From: RXOA01 sp964547105
Lineage (GTDB): Bacteria > Bipolaricaulota > Bipolaricaulia > UBA7950 > UBA9294
NCBI GenBank assembly: GCA_964547105.1
Contig: CAZJLO010000053.1
Coordinates: forward strand, 1 to 12,891
Length of the DNA stretch: 12,891 bases
Direction: 5' to 3'
Positions within the stretch are counted from its first letter, which is position 1; the number at the start of each line of letters is the position of its first letter. The notes below the pieces were generated by a model, which saw only the letters and a list, made by a program, of their open reading frames with translations, was not told where the DNA came from and searched no databases. This document shows, in pieces, positions 6,898 to 12,349 of the stretch. The translations under genes were made by a program, and so were the position numbers.

Positions 6898-7602
6898 CTA
6901 CCCCTGCTCGGTGATGGCCGAGACTTCTCCCAGGTCGAGCAAGATACCGGGCCCCATGGTCGAAGACACGCAGATCTTCTTCAGGTAGCGTCCCTTCAAA
7001 CCTTCTTCCGGCCTGGCCTCATACACGCTTCTAAGCATCGCAATCAGGTTTTCTTTGAGCATCTCGGGCTCGAACGAGCACTTCCCGAAGATGCTGTGAA
7101 CAACCCCATAGCGATCAGCGCGGAACTCGACCATTCCTTTCTTCAGTTCTTCGACCATCTTCCCGACGTCCTTGGTCACCGTTCCCGTTTTGGGGCTCGG
7201 CATCAATCCACGAGGACCGAGGACTTTCCCGAGTTTTCCAACCACAGGCATCATGTCAGGAGTCGCGACGACCTTGTCGAATTCCAACCAGCCATCTTGA
7301 ATCTTCTTCGCGAGATCGTCGCCGCCGACGAAATCCGCTCCCGCTTGCTCCGCTTCCGTGACGTTTGCACCCTTGGCGAACACGAGAACGCGGACACTCT
7401 TGCCTGTCCCATGCGGCAAGCTACACGTCCCACGCACGACCTGTTGCTGCGGCTTGATTCCCAGGTTCATCGAGATTTCCGCCGTCTCATCAAATCGCGC
7501 AGAAGCCGAACTCTTCAGCTTCTCGATCGCGCTCTCAATACCGTAGGACTGCTTCCCCTCAATCTGAGCGACGGCTCCTTCGTAGCGCTTGCTTCGTTTC
7601 AC
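6898..7602 (-). CDS. rplA: 50S ribosomal protein L1
   Basis: The 234-residue length and sequence are typical of L1, which binds 23S rRNA and forms the mobile stalk that guides deacylated tRNA out of the E site. Clear landmarks are KRYEGAVAQIEGKQSYGIESA near the start (residues 5-25), SLPHGTGKSVRVLVFAKG, the signature VVGKLGKVLGPRGLMPSPKTGTV seen as KLGKVLGPRGLMP plus SPKTGTV, and the C-terminal KKICVSSTMGPGILLD. The start is GTG at 7602 and overlaps the rplK TGA stop as GTGA, so translation is coupled. GAGGTGG eight bases upstream serves as ribosome-binding site. In E. coli, L1 represses rplK-rplA through the rplK leader; that spacer is only 21 bases here. Confidence 0.97.
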   Translation of the reverse strand: MKRSKRYEGAVAQIEGKQSYGIESAIEKLKSSASARFDETAEISMNLGIKPQQQVVRGTCSLPHGTGKSVRVLVFAKGANVTEAEQAGADFVGGDDLAKKIQDGWLEFDKVVATPDMMPVVGKLGKVLGPRGLMPSPKTGTVTKDVGKMVEELKKGMVEFRADRYGVVHSIFGKCSFEPEMLKENLIAMLRSVYEARPEEGLKGRYLKKICVSSTMGPGILLDLGEVSAITEQG

Positions 7603-8030
7603 TTCGCCACCACCTCAACACCCATGTTCTTCGCCGTGCCCTTGATGATCTGCATCGCGGCTTCCACATCGAGTGTGTTCAGGTCGGGTAGCTTCCGTTC
7701 TGCAATTCGTCGCACCTGTTCTTCGGTAATCTTGGCGACTTTGCTGCGGTTCGGCTCCGCAGATCCTGATTTTACACCAGCGGCCATTTTTATCAACTCG
7801 GCTGCAGGAGGCTGTTTCAGAACGAAGTCGTACTTCCCTCCAAGATACACCGAGATGACCACCGGGATCACGACGCCGGGCGTTTCACCCTTGGTCGCTT
7901 CGTTGAACTTCTTGCAGAACTCCATGATGTTCAGCTTGTGCTCGCCCAGCGCAGGCCCGACCGGCGGTGCCGGCGTCGCCTGTCCTGCTGGGATATGCAG
8001 TTTGATGATCCCAACAACGTTTCTTGCCAT
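7599..8030 (-). CDS. rplK: 50S ribosomal protein L11
   Basis: The 143-residue protein has the proline-rich N-terminal hallmark PAGQATPAPPVGPALGEHK (residues 14-32) and the C-terminal 23S-rRNA-binding domain (about 70-141) with GSAEPNRSKVAKIT and LNTLDVEAAMQIIKGTAKNMG. L11 sits in the GTPase-associated centre where EF-G, release factors and RelA act; thiostrepton-type antibiotics bind at its interface with rRNA. GGAGGA lies four bases before the ATG. The nusG stop is 21 bases upstream and the rplA start overlaps its stop codon by four bases. Confidence 0.98.
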   Translation of the reverse strand: MARNVVGIIKLHIPAGQATPAPPVGPALGEHKLNIMEFCKKFNEATKGETPGVVIPVVISVYLGGKYDFVLKQPPAAELIKMAAGVKSGSAEPNRSKVAKITEEQVRRIAERKLPDLNTLDVEAAMQIIKGTAKNMGVEVVAK

Positions 8031-8051
8031 ACGTTCCTCCCGACCCTCCGA

Positions 8052-9167
8052 CTAGAGCTTCTCGATTCCGTCGAACCCAAGTCGTACTGGGGTCTCGCGA
8101 CCAAAGATCTTGACCATCACGGTGACTTCCTCCGCTTCTTTGTCGATTTCCTTGACTTCACCGGTGAAGTCGGCGAATGGACCTTCGACAATTTCCACGA
8201 CTTCGCCTACCGAGAAGTCGATCTCGATCTTCGGTTCACCACTCACCGCAGATGCCGCCGCGGCCGTCGGGATCTCCAGAAGTCCTGCCTTGCGCTTGAT
8301 GACCTTCATTTCCGGTCCCTCAATCGGCATCGGCTTGTAGCGCGAACCGACGTAACGCACGGCTCCCTTGACCCCATCGATCAATTCCATCATTTCCATA
8401 TCTTCAAGCCCCATCCGAACGAAAACATATCCCGGGAAGATGCGGCGTTTCTCAATGCGCTGGATACTGACCACGCGCTTATCTTTGTATTCCTTGACCT
8501 TCAGCAACCCGGATGCCCGCGCAGCGATCGTGTGCTCCCGTTCGATCAAGTCACCGGCGGCAAGCTCCTGGCCACGCTTCAGCTTGGCAAGGTACTTCTC
8601 GTCGATCAGCCGCGTACGCGTTTTCCCGTCGGCATCTTCGAACGTCACCCGCTTGACCTTGTCGCGGCTCACAATCGTACCGCGATTCGTAACCACGTAT
8701 CGCTCATCGCTGTCGCTCGTCAACGGAACGCCATTTCGGATCTTCTCGTTGACACGAATGTCGCGACGGATCCGCTTCTCTCCCGCAACCAGGTATTCCT
8801 CTTCATTTCGGTTCGTCATCTCAATGATGACGCGGGTGAACGGTTCGATCTCTGCAATACGGGTCTCCTGCTCCGCATGCCGTGGCGGCTTCCGAGCGAT
8901 GATCTCGCTTCGAGAGATGCGCTCGTTCGGGCGGGCCACAAGATCGTACTCGTAAGGAATCCGGTACTCGACACCACTGCCACGACGGCTGCGGGAAGTA
9001 ATGACTTCCTCGACCGGAACAAGGAAGTACGTTGGCTCACCCTCCACGGTGAACCGTTCAAACGCTCGCTGCAGCTCGCGCTTTTCGACTCGATCGTTCA
9101 GGTCATCGCGGACCTTCAGCTCAGAGCCAGCGTACGTCTGAATGGCGTACCACTTCTTCATCCGCAT
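8052..9167 (-). CDS. nusG: Transcription termination/antitermination factor NusG with a large inserted domain
   Basis: NusG binds RNA polymerase through its NGN domain and, through its KOW domain, Rho or ribosomal protein S10. The usual length is about 180 residues; this protein has 371. The NGN start (KKWYAIQTYAGSE, 4-16, to VPVEEV, 50-55) is separated from its second half (RRIFPGYVFVRM, 241-252) by about 185 residues instead of roughly 20. The inserted part includes VNEKIRNGVPL, NRGTIVSRDKVKRV and KRGQELAAGDLIERE and resembles the extra domain of Thermotoga maritima NusG as I recall it. The KOW motif lies at about 319-346 (VGEVVEIVEGPFADFTGEV), and the C-terminus FGRETPVRL is conserved. The ATG at 9167 is eight bases after AGGGG; an ATG at 9161 is also possible. 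The gene follows secE by 11 bases. Confidence 0.96.
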   Translation of the reverse strand: MRMKKWYAIQTYAGSELKVRDDLNDRVEKRELQRAFERFTVEGEPTYFLVPVEEVITSRSRRGSGVEYRIPYEYDLVARPNERISRSEIIARKPPRHAEQETRIAEIEPFTRVIIEMTNRNEEEYLVAGEKRIRRDIRVNEKIRNGVPLTSDSDERYVVTNRGTIVSRDKVKRVTFEDADGKTRTRLIDEKYLAKLKRGQELAAGDLIEREHTIAARASGLLKVKEYKDKRVVSIQRIEKRRIFPGYVFVRMGLEDMEMMELIDGVKGAVRYVGSRYKPMPIEGPEMKVIKRKAGLLEIPTAAAASAVSGEPKIEIDFSVGEVVEIVEGPFADFTGEVKEIDKEAEEVTVMVKIFGRETPVRLGFDGIEKL

Positions 9168-9178
9168 CGCGCTTACCC

Positions 9179-9367
9179 CTAGAGTAGTGAGAGGAATCGA
9201 ATCAGAATCTGCAGGATGGTATCGACACCCCAGATATAGAAGGTGAGGACGATCACAAGCAGAATGATCAGCGCCGTGAATGAAATCACTTCACTGCGCG
9301 TCGGCCAGCTTACGCGCCGGATTTCACCACGGACGCCCCGGAAGTAATCGGTCAGACGTTGCAACAT
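9179..9367 (-). CDS. secE: Preprotein translocase subunit SecE
   Basis: SecE is the small essential membrane subunit that clamps SecY in the secretion channel. The 62-residue protein is the short, single-span type. An amphipathic N-terminal helix with the conserved GEIRRVSWPTRSEV segment (about residues 14-27) is followed by one transmembrane helix (about 28-49, FTALIILLVIVLTFYIWGV) and a short hydrophobic tail. AAGGAG seven bases before the ATG is a strong ribosome-binding site. It lies between tRNA-Trp (38 bases upstream) and nusG, the usual bacterial arrangement. Confidence 0.95.
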   Translation of the reverse strand: MLQRLTDYFRGVRGEIRRVSWPTRSEVISFTALIILLVIVLTFYIWGVDTILQILIRFLSLL

Positions 9368-9405
9368 CCTGCGTCTCCTTCTTCGCTTCGCGTTTGTTTC
9401 TCTTG

Positions 9406-9478
9406 CAGGCCCGAGAGGACTTGAACCCCTAGCCTTCCGATTTGGAGTCGGACGCTCTGCCAGTTGAGCTACGGGCCT
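9406..9478 (-). tRNA. trnW: tRNA-Trp (anticodon CCA)
   Basis: The minus strand folds as a 73-base cloverleaf. The acceptor stem AGGCCCG/CGGGCCT is followed by discriminator G; the D arm is TAGCTCAACTGGCAGAGC; the anticodon stem TCCGA/TCGGA encloses loop CTCCAAA, giving anticodon CCA at 9445-9443. The T arm contains GGTTCAAGTCC. CCA is not encoded at the 3' end. Its position between rpmG and secE is conserved in many bacteria. Confidence 0.97.
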
Positions 9479-9501
9479 GTATTCCTATAAGGTCGCCAAT
9501 C

Positions 9502-9666
9502 CTAGACCTCTTTGTGCACCGTATGCTGCCGGCACCACTTGCAGTACTTGCGCAGTGCAAGTTTCTCGCGGGTGTTGTTCTTGTTCCGCTTTGTATGGTA
9601 GTTTCGACGGCTGCACTCGCTGCACGCAAGGCCTACGTTCAGGACGATTTCGCCTTTCTTGGCCAT
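9502..9666 (-). CDS. rpmG: 50S ribosomal protein L33, zinc-ribbon type
   Basis: This 54-residue reading frame encodes a small basic protein beginning MAKKGEIVLNVGLACSEC, with RRNYHTKRNKNNT in the middle and LALRKYCKWC and QHTVHKEV at the end. Cysteine pairs at residues 15/18 and 43/46 make it the zinc-binding (C+) form of L33, which sits near the E site of the large subunit. The ATG at 9666 is preceded by TAGGAG, which overlaps the tuf stop codon; only seven bases separate the genes, so tuf and rpmG are co-transcribed. The stop is TAG at 9504-9502, 23 bases before tRNA-Trp. Confidence 0.96.
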   Translation of the reverse strand: MAKKGEIVLNVGLACSECSRRNYHTKRNKNNTREKLALRKYCKWCRQHTVHKEV

Positions 9667-9673
9667 CAGTCTC

Positions 9674-10873
9674 CTACTCGATGATCTTCGAAACCACGCC
9701 GGCGCCGACCGTGCGTCCGCCCTCGCGGATCGCGAATCGGAGACCCTCGTCCATCGCGACGTGGTGGATCAACTCACCGATAATTTTGACGTGATCTCCC
9801 GGCATGACCATCTCCACGCCCTCGGGAAGCGTGATGGTTCCCGTGACGTCCGTCGTACGGAAGAAGAACTGCGGACGATAACCGCTGAAGAATGGCTTCT
9901 TTCGCCCACCTTCATCCTTGCTCAAGACGTAGACTTCACCCTCGAACTTCGTGTGGGGAGTGATCGTCTTCGGGGCGGCAATGACCTGGCCGCGTTCCAC
10001 GCCATCCTTGTCAATTCCACGGAGAAGGATCCCCGCGTTGTCGCCGGCAATTGCGTAATCCAACACCTTGTTGAACATCTCCAGACTGGTGGCAACCGTC
10101 TTCTGGATCTGTTCGTGCAATCCGACGATTTCGATTTCCATCCCCGGTGTGATCTTTCCCCGAGCGACACGCCCGGTCACAACGGTTCCCCGCCCCTTGA
10201 TCGAGAACACATCTTCGATCGGCATGAGGAACGGCTGATCTTCGTCGCGCTCCGGAAGCGGAATGTATTCGTCAACCGCATTCATCAGTTCGGTGATGCA
10301 CTGTACATCCGGATGGCTCGGGTCATCCCCGTTTTCCATCGCCTTCAGCGCCGAGCCACGGATGATCGGAATCTCGTCGCCGGGGAACTCGTACTCGGTG
10401 AGAAGATCGCGGATCTCCATTTCAACAAGATCGATCAGTTCCGGATCATCGACTTGATCGACTTTGTTCAAGAACACGACAAGCGCAGGTACGTTCACCT
10501 GACGCGCCAACAGAACATGTTCGCGCGTCTGAGGCATCGGCCCGTCCGAGGCAGCGACCACCAAGATCGCGCCGTCCATCTGGGCAGCACCGGTAATCAT
10601 GTTCTTGATGTAGTCGGCATGTCCGGGACAGTCAATATGCGCATAGTGCCGCGTTCCGGTTTCGTATTCCACGTGACGCACATTGATCGTGATTCCGCGT
10701 GCTTTCTCCTCGGGAGCATTATCGATGTCCTCAAAGGCCATCGCCCGAGCCTGCCCCTGGGCCGCGAGCACTTTGGTAATCGCCGAGGTCAGCGTCGTCT
10801 TGCCGTGGTCAATATGCCCGATCGTCCCGATGTTGAGGTGAGGCTTCGTCCTCTGGAACGCTTCCTTCGCCAT
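9674..10873 (-). CDS. tuf: Translation elongation factor Tu
   Basis: EF-Tu delivers aminoacyl-tRNA to the ribosome as a GTP complex. The 399-residue protein has all GTPase motifs: GHIDHGKT (P-loop), RGITIN (switch I), DCPGHADY (G3), NKVD (G4) and SALK (G5), followed by domain 2 (PIEDVFSIKGRGTVVTGRV) and domain 3 ending GGRTVGAGVVSKIIE. GHIDHGK, HVEYET, YAHIDCPGHADYIKNM and an extended loop after SALKAMENGDDPSHP resemble Thermotoga EF-Tu more than the E. coli protein. The two residues after GITIN are V and R, where T and S or A are commoner. The ATG at 10873 is ten bases after a perfect AAGGAGG; a TTG at 10882 is too close to that site. tRNA-Thr lies 83 bases upstream and rpmG 7 bases downstream. 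Confidence 0.98.
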   Translation of the reverse strand: MAKEAFQRTKPHLNIGTIGHIDHGKTTLTSAITKVLAAQGQARAMAFEDIDNAPEEKARGITINVRHVEYETGTRHYAHIDCPGHADYIKNMITGAAQMDGAILVVAASDGPMPQTREHVLLARQVNVPALVVFLNKVDQVDDPELIDLVEMEIRDLLTEYEFPGDEIPIIRGSALKAMENGDDPSHPDVQCITELMNAVDEYIPLPERDEDQPFLMPIEDVFSIKGRGTVVTGRVARGKITPGMEIEIVGLHEQIQKTVATSLEMFNKVLDYAIAGDNAGILLRGIDKDGVERGQVIAAPKTITPHTKFEGEVYVLSKDEGGRKKPFFSGYRPQFFFRTTDVTGTITLPEGVEMVMPGDHVKIIGELIHHVAMDEGLRFAIREGGRTVGAGVVSKIIE

Positions 10874-10883
10874 CTTCGTCAAA

Positions 10884-10890
10884 CCTCCTT
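10884..10890 (-). promoter_or_regulatory. Ribosome-binding site of tuf
   Basis: AAGGAGG on the minus strand lies ten bases before the ATG at 10873 but only one base before an in-frame TTG at 10882. It therefore fixes the tuf start at the ATG. Confidence 0.75.
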
Positions 10891-10928
10891 AGCTTCCCGC
10901 GACCTCAAGACTCCGAGTTTTCGGGAGT

Positions 10929-10947
10929 TTGCAGCCGCCTGCTGCAA
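10929..10947 (-). other. Hairpin between tRNA-Thr(GGT) and tuf
   Basis: TTGCAGC and GCTGCAA form a perfect seven-pair stem around a five-base loop, nine bases after the tRNA 3' end. No T-run follows, so it is not an intrinsic terminator. It may help mark the junction where tRNA and tuf mRNA are separated, or protect the tuf mRNA 5' end; this is inferred from position. Confidence 0.4.
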
Positions 10948-10956
10948 GCGCTTTAG

Positions 10957-11029
10957 AGCCCGCGGTCGGAGTCGAACCGACGACCTCCCCCTTACCAAGG
11001 GGGTGCTCTACCGCCTGAGCTACACGGGC
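10957..11029 (-). tRNA. trnT: tRNA-Thr (anticodon GGT)
   Basis: This 73-base cloverleaf has acceptor stem GCCCGTG/CGCGGGC (one G-T pair) and discriminator T. The D arm is TAGCTCAGGCGGTAGAGC, and the anticodon stem CCCCC/GGGGG encloses loop TTGGTAA, giving anticodon GGT at 10996-10994. The T arm is GTCGGTTCGACTCCGAC. The 3' CCA is not encoded. It is the last tRNA before tuf, the position of thrT in the E. coli tufB operon. Confidence 0.97.
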
Positions 11030-11077
11030 GTTCCAACCCAAGCGACAGTGTATCCAACACCCCCGAGGGTTGCCAAT

Positions 11078-11160
11078 TGGAGGGGGAGGGATTCGAACCC
11101 CCGTAGGCATCCGCCAACGGATTTACAGTCCGCCCCGTTTGGCCGCTTCGGTACCCCTCC
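11078..11160 (-). tRNA. trnY: tRNA-Tyr (anticodon GTA)
   Basis: This 83-base class II tRNA has a long variable arm. The acceptor stem is GGAGGGG/CCCCTCC with discriminator A. The anticodon loop CTGTAAA gives anticodon GTA, and the T arm carries GGTTCGAATCC. The 3' CCA is not encoded. The 48-base spacer to tRNA-Thr(GGT) contains no further tRNA, whereas E. coli has glyT there. Confidence 0.96.
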
Positions 11161-11181
11161 AACAAAAACCAAAACCGCGTG

Positions 11182-11254
11182 AGCCAGCGGCCAGAATCGA
11201 ACTGACAACCCACTGATTACAAATCAGTTGCTCTACCGATTGAGCTACGCTGGC
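11182..11254 (-). tRNA. trnT: tRNA-Thr (anticodon TGT)
   Basis: This 73-base cloverleaf has acceptor stem GCCAGCG/CGCTGGC and discriminator T. The D arm is TAGCTCAATCGGTAGAGC, and the anticodon stem ACTGA/TCAGT encloses loop TTTGTAA, giving anticodon TGT at 11221-11219. The T arm is GTCAGTTCGATTCTGGC. The 3' CCA is not encoded. It is the first gene of the tRNA-tuf unit, about 35 bases after the predicted transcription start, in the thrU position of the E. coli tufB operon. Confidence 0.97.
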
Positions 11255-11281
11255 ACGCTCGCACGTACACGTTTCACGAAC

Positions 11282-11296
11282 CCGCAGTCGCTGCGG
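11282..11296 (-). other. GC-rich hairpin at the predicted transcription start
   Basis: CCGCAG, CGA and CTGCGG form a six-pair stem directly after the -10 box. The GC-rich run occupies the discriminator region, a feature linked in proteobacteria to growth-rate and ppGpp control of stable-RNA promoters. Similar control here is inference. Confidence 0.35.
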
Positions 11297-11325
11297 ATTG
11301 TAGCGACGGTCGCTGCACCTGTCAA
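11297..11325 (-). promoter_or_regulatory. Sigma-70-type promoter of the tRNA-tuf-ribosomal protein cluster
   Basis: The minus strand carries a perfect -35 box TTGACA (11325-11320), a 17-base spacer and a -10 box TACAAT (11302-11297, five of six consensus bases). Transcription would begin near 11290, about 35 bases before tRNA-Thr(TGT). The first bases of the -35 box are also the TGA stop of yjbQ, so the promoter overlaps the end of the upstream gene. No other strong promoter is visible between here and rpoB, so this one probably serves most of the cluster. Confidence 0.8.
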
Positions 11326-11714
11326 GATACGATCTGAACCGACACAAGCCGCTTCCGCGGCCCATCGAACTCTGCAAGAAAAACTCCCTGCCATCGTCCC
11401 AACTGCACGCTACCGTCGAAAATCGGCACCATCAGCGAAGCACCGGTCAGAATCGCCTTGACATGAGCCGGGGAATTGCCTTCAGCATGCTTCCACGATC
11501 CCTGACGGGATACCATGTCGTCAAGCGCTTTCAGCACATCGTCGATCACGTCTGGATCAGCATTCTCGTTGACAAAGACACCCGCCGTCGTGTGGGGACA
11601 GGAGACAATACACACCCCTTCGGACACCCCCGACTCCCGAACGATCTGCGAGACATGCCCCGTGATCTCGATACACATCTCTTGCTGGGTGGATGGCACG
11701 TAGAACGATTTCAT
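11322..11714 (-). CDS. yjbQ: YjbQ/UPF0047 family protein (secondary thiamine-phosphate synthase family)
   Basis: The 130-residue protein matches the whole YjbQ family. Signature blocks are CPHTTAGVFVNENADPDV (39-56), HAEGNSPAHVKAILTGASL (76-94), VPIFDGSVQLGRWQGVF (96-112) and AEFDGPRKR (114-122). The conserved histidines H41, H76 and H84 are the likely metal or substrate ligands. The family is a small oligomer often annotated as a secondary thiamine-phosphate synthase because E. coli YjbQ has weak activity of that kind; the physiological role is unsettled. The ATG at 11714 overlaps the stop of the CBS gene by one base, and a GTG at 11717 would overlap by four; either implies coupled translation. 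The TGA stop overlaps the -35 box of the tRNA-tuf promoter. Confidence 0.92.
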   Translation of the reverse strand: MKSFYVPSTQQEMCIEITGHVSQIVRESGVSEGVCIVSCPHTTAGVFVNENADPDVIDDVLKALDDMVSRQGSWKHAEGNSPAHVKAILTGASLMVPIFDGSVQLGRWQGVFLAEFDGPRKRLVSVQIVS

Positions 11715-12349
11715 CACGCGTCAGGGAACATCTGTACGCCGGAATCATCTTTCGAATCTTCTTCAGCCAGCCGCTCCCGAAGTGCGGCATCGAGATCCCG
11801 GAACAGCGCCTCGCGATCCACGACATGCTGAACGCGAAGGATCACTCGTTCCCGACGCGCTCCGTTCCGCCCACGCAGCATGCTGACCAGTCTCACGTGA
11901 TGTTGTTCGAGAACATGCAGGATCCGATAGAGATCGTCGCTGTCAGGCCGGACGAGGACCGCGATGCGGACCGCCTCAAGGCCTACGCCAAGACCACGAG
12001 CCATCAGCCGGAGGATTTCGCCCTGGGTCACGATTCCGACCAGGCGGTCTTCCTCAACCACCGGGAGCAACACAAGCTGGTTGGCGAGCAGAATCAATGC
12101 CGCCTTCTCCAGAGTATCTTCGGGCGCCACGACGAATTTCGCTTCGAATCGGACGTCACCGACGGTCTGTTCCCAGTTCGTCACGGAGTTCAGAAACGCA
12201 CGCGTCAGGAATCCATCGAGTCGCCCTTCCTTCGTGGCGACCAACAGCAAACCGAACCCGTGCTCATCCATGACCTGACGAGCCTCATCCAGTCGCGCCT
12301 GCGGGTCCACCGTTGCCGGCACCCGTTGCATGCAATGGAGTACGTTCAT
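11714..12349 (-). CDS. CBS-domain pair protein with C-terminal ACT-like domain (AcuB-like)
   Basis: This 211-residue soluble protein contains two CBS modules at about residues 5-58 (DEARQVMDEHGFGLLLV) and 66-121 (VVAPEDTLEKAALILLANQ, then LPVVEEDRLVGIVTQGEIL), together forming a Bateman module that usually binds adenine nucleotides. The C-terminal part, about 124-195 (VRIAVLVRPDSDDLYRILHVLEQH), looks like an ACT-type regulatory fold, giving the architecture of B. subtilis AcuB. The function is probably sensory or regulatory; no catalytic domain is present. Its ATG overlaps the stop of the upstream EF-G gene as ATGA, and its stop overlaps the yjbQ start, so the three genes are a coupled operon. 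Why an EF-G-type gene, a CBS protein and YjbQ are together is not clear. Confidence 0.85.
   Translation of the reverse strand: MNVLHCMQRVPATVDPQARLDEARQVMDEHGFGLLLVATKEGRLDGFLTRAFLNSVTNWEQTVGDVRFEAKFVVAPEDTLEKAALILLANQLVLLPVVEEDRLVGIVTQGEILRLMARGLGVGLEAVRIAVLVRPDSDDLYRILHVLEQHHVRLVSMLRGRNGARRERVILRVQHVVDREALFRDLDAALRERLAEEDSKDDSGVQMFPDA

Noticed and set aside
10920..10956. Possible terminator between the tRNAs and tuf
   Set aside because: The hairpin is perfect but is followed by ACTCCCG and no T-run, so it is listed only as an RNA structure.
11030..11077. Possible missing tRNA-Gly between tRNA-Tyr and tRNA-Thr
   Set aside because: The spacer is 48 bases, too short for a tRNA, and no acceptor or T-arm pairing is found.
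9659..11182. Plus-strand frame of 507 codons running across tuf and two tRNAs
   Set aside because: It covers certain minus-strand tuf and tRNA genes, so it cannot be a normal protein gene; the translation has no family features.
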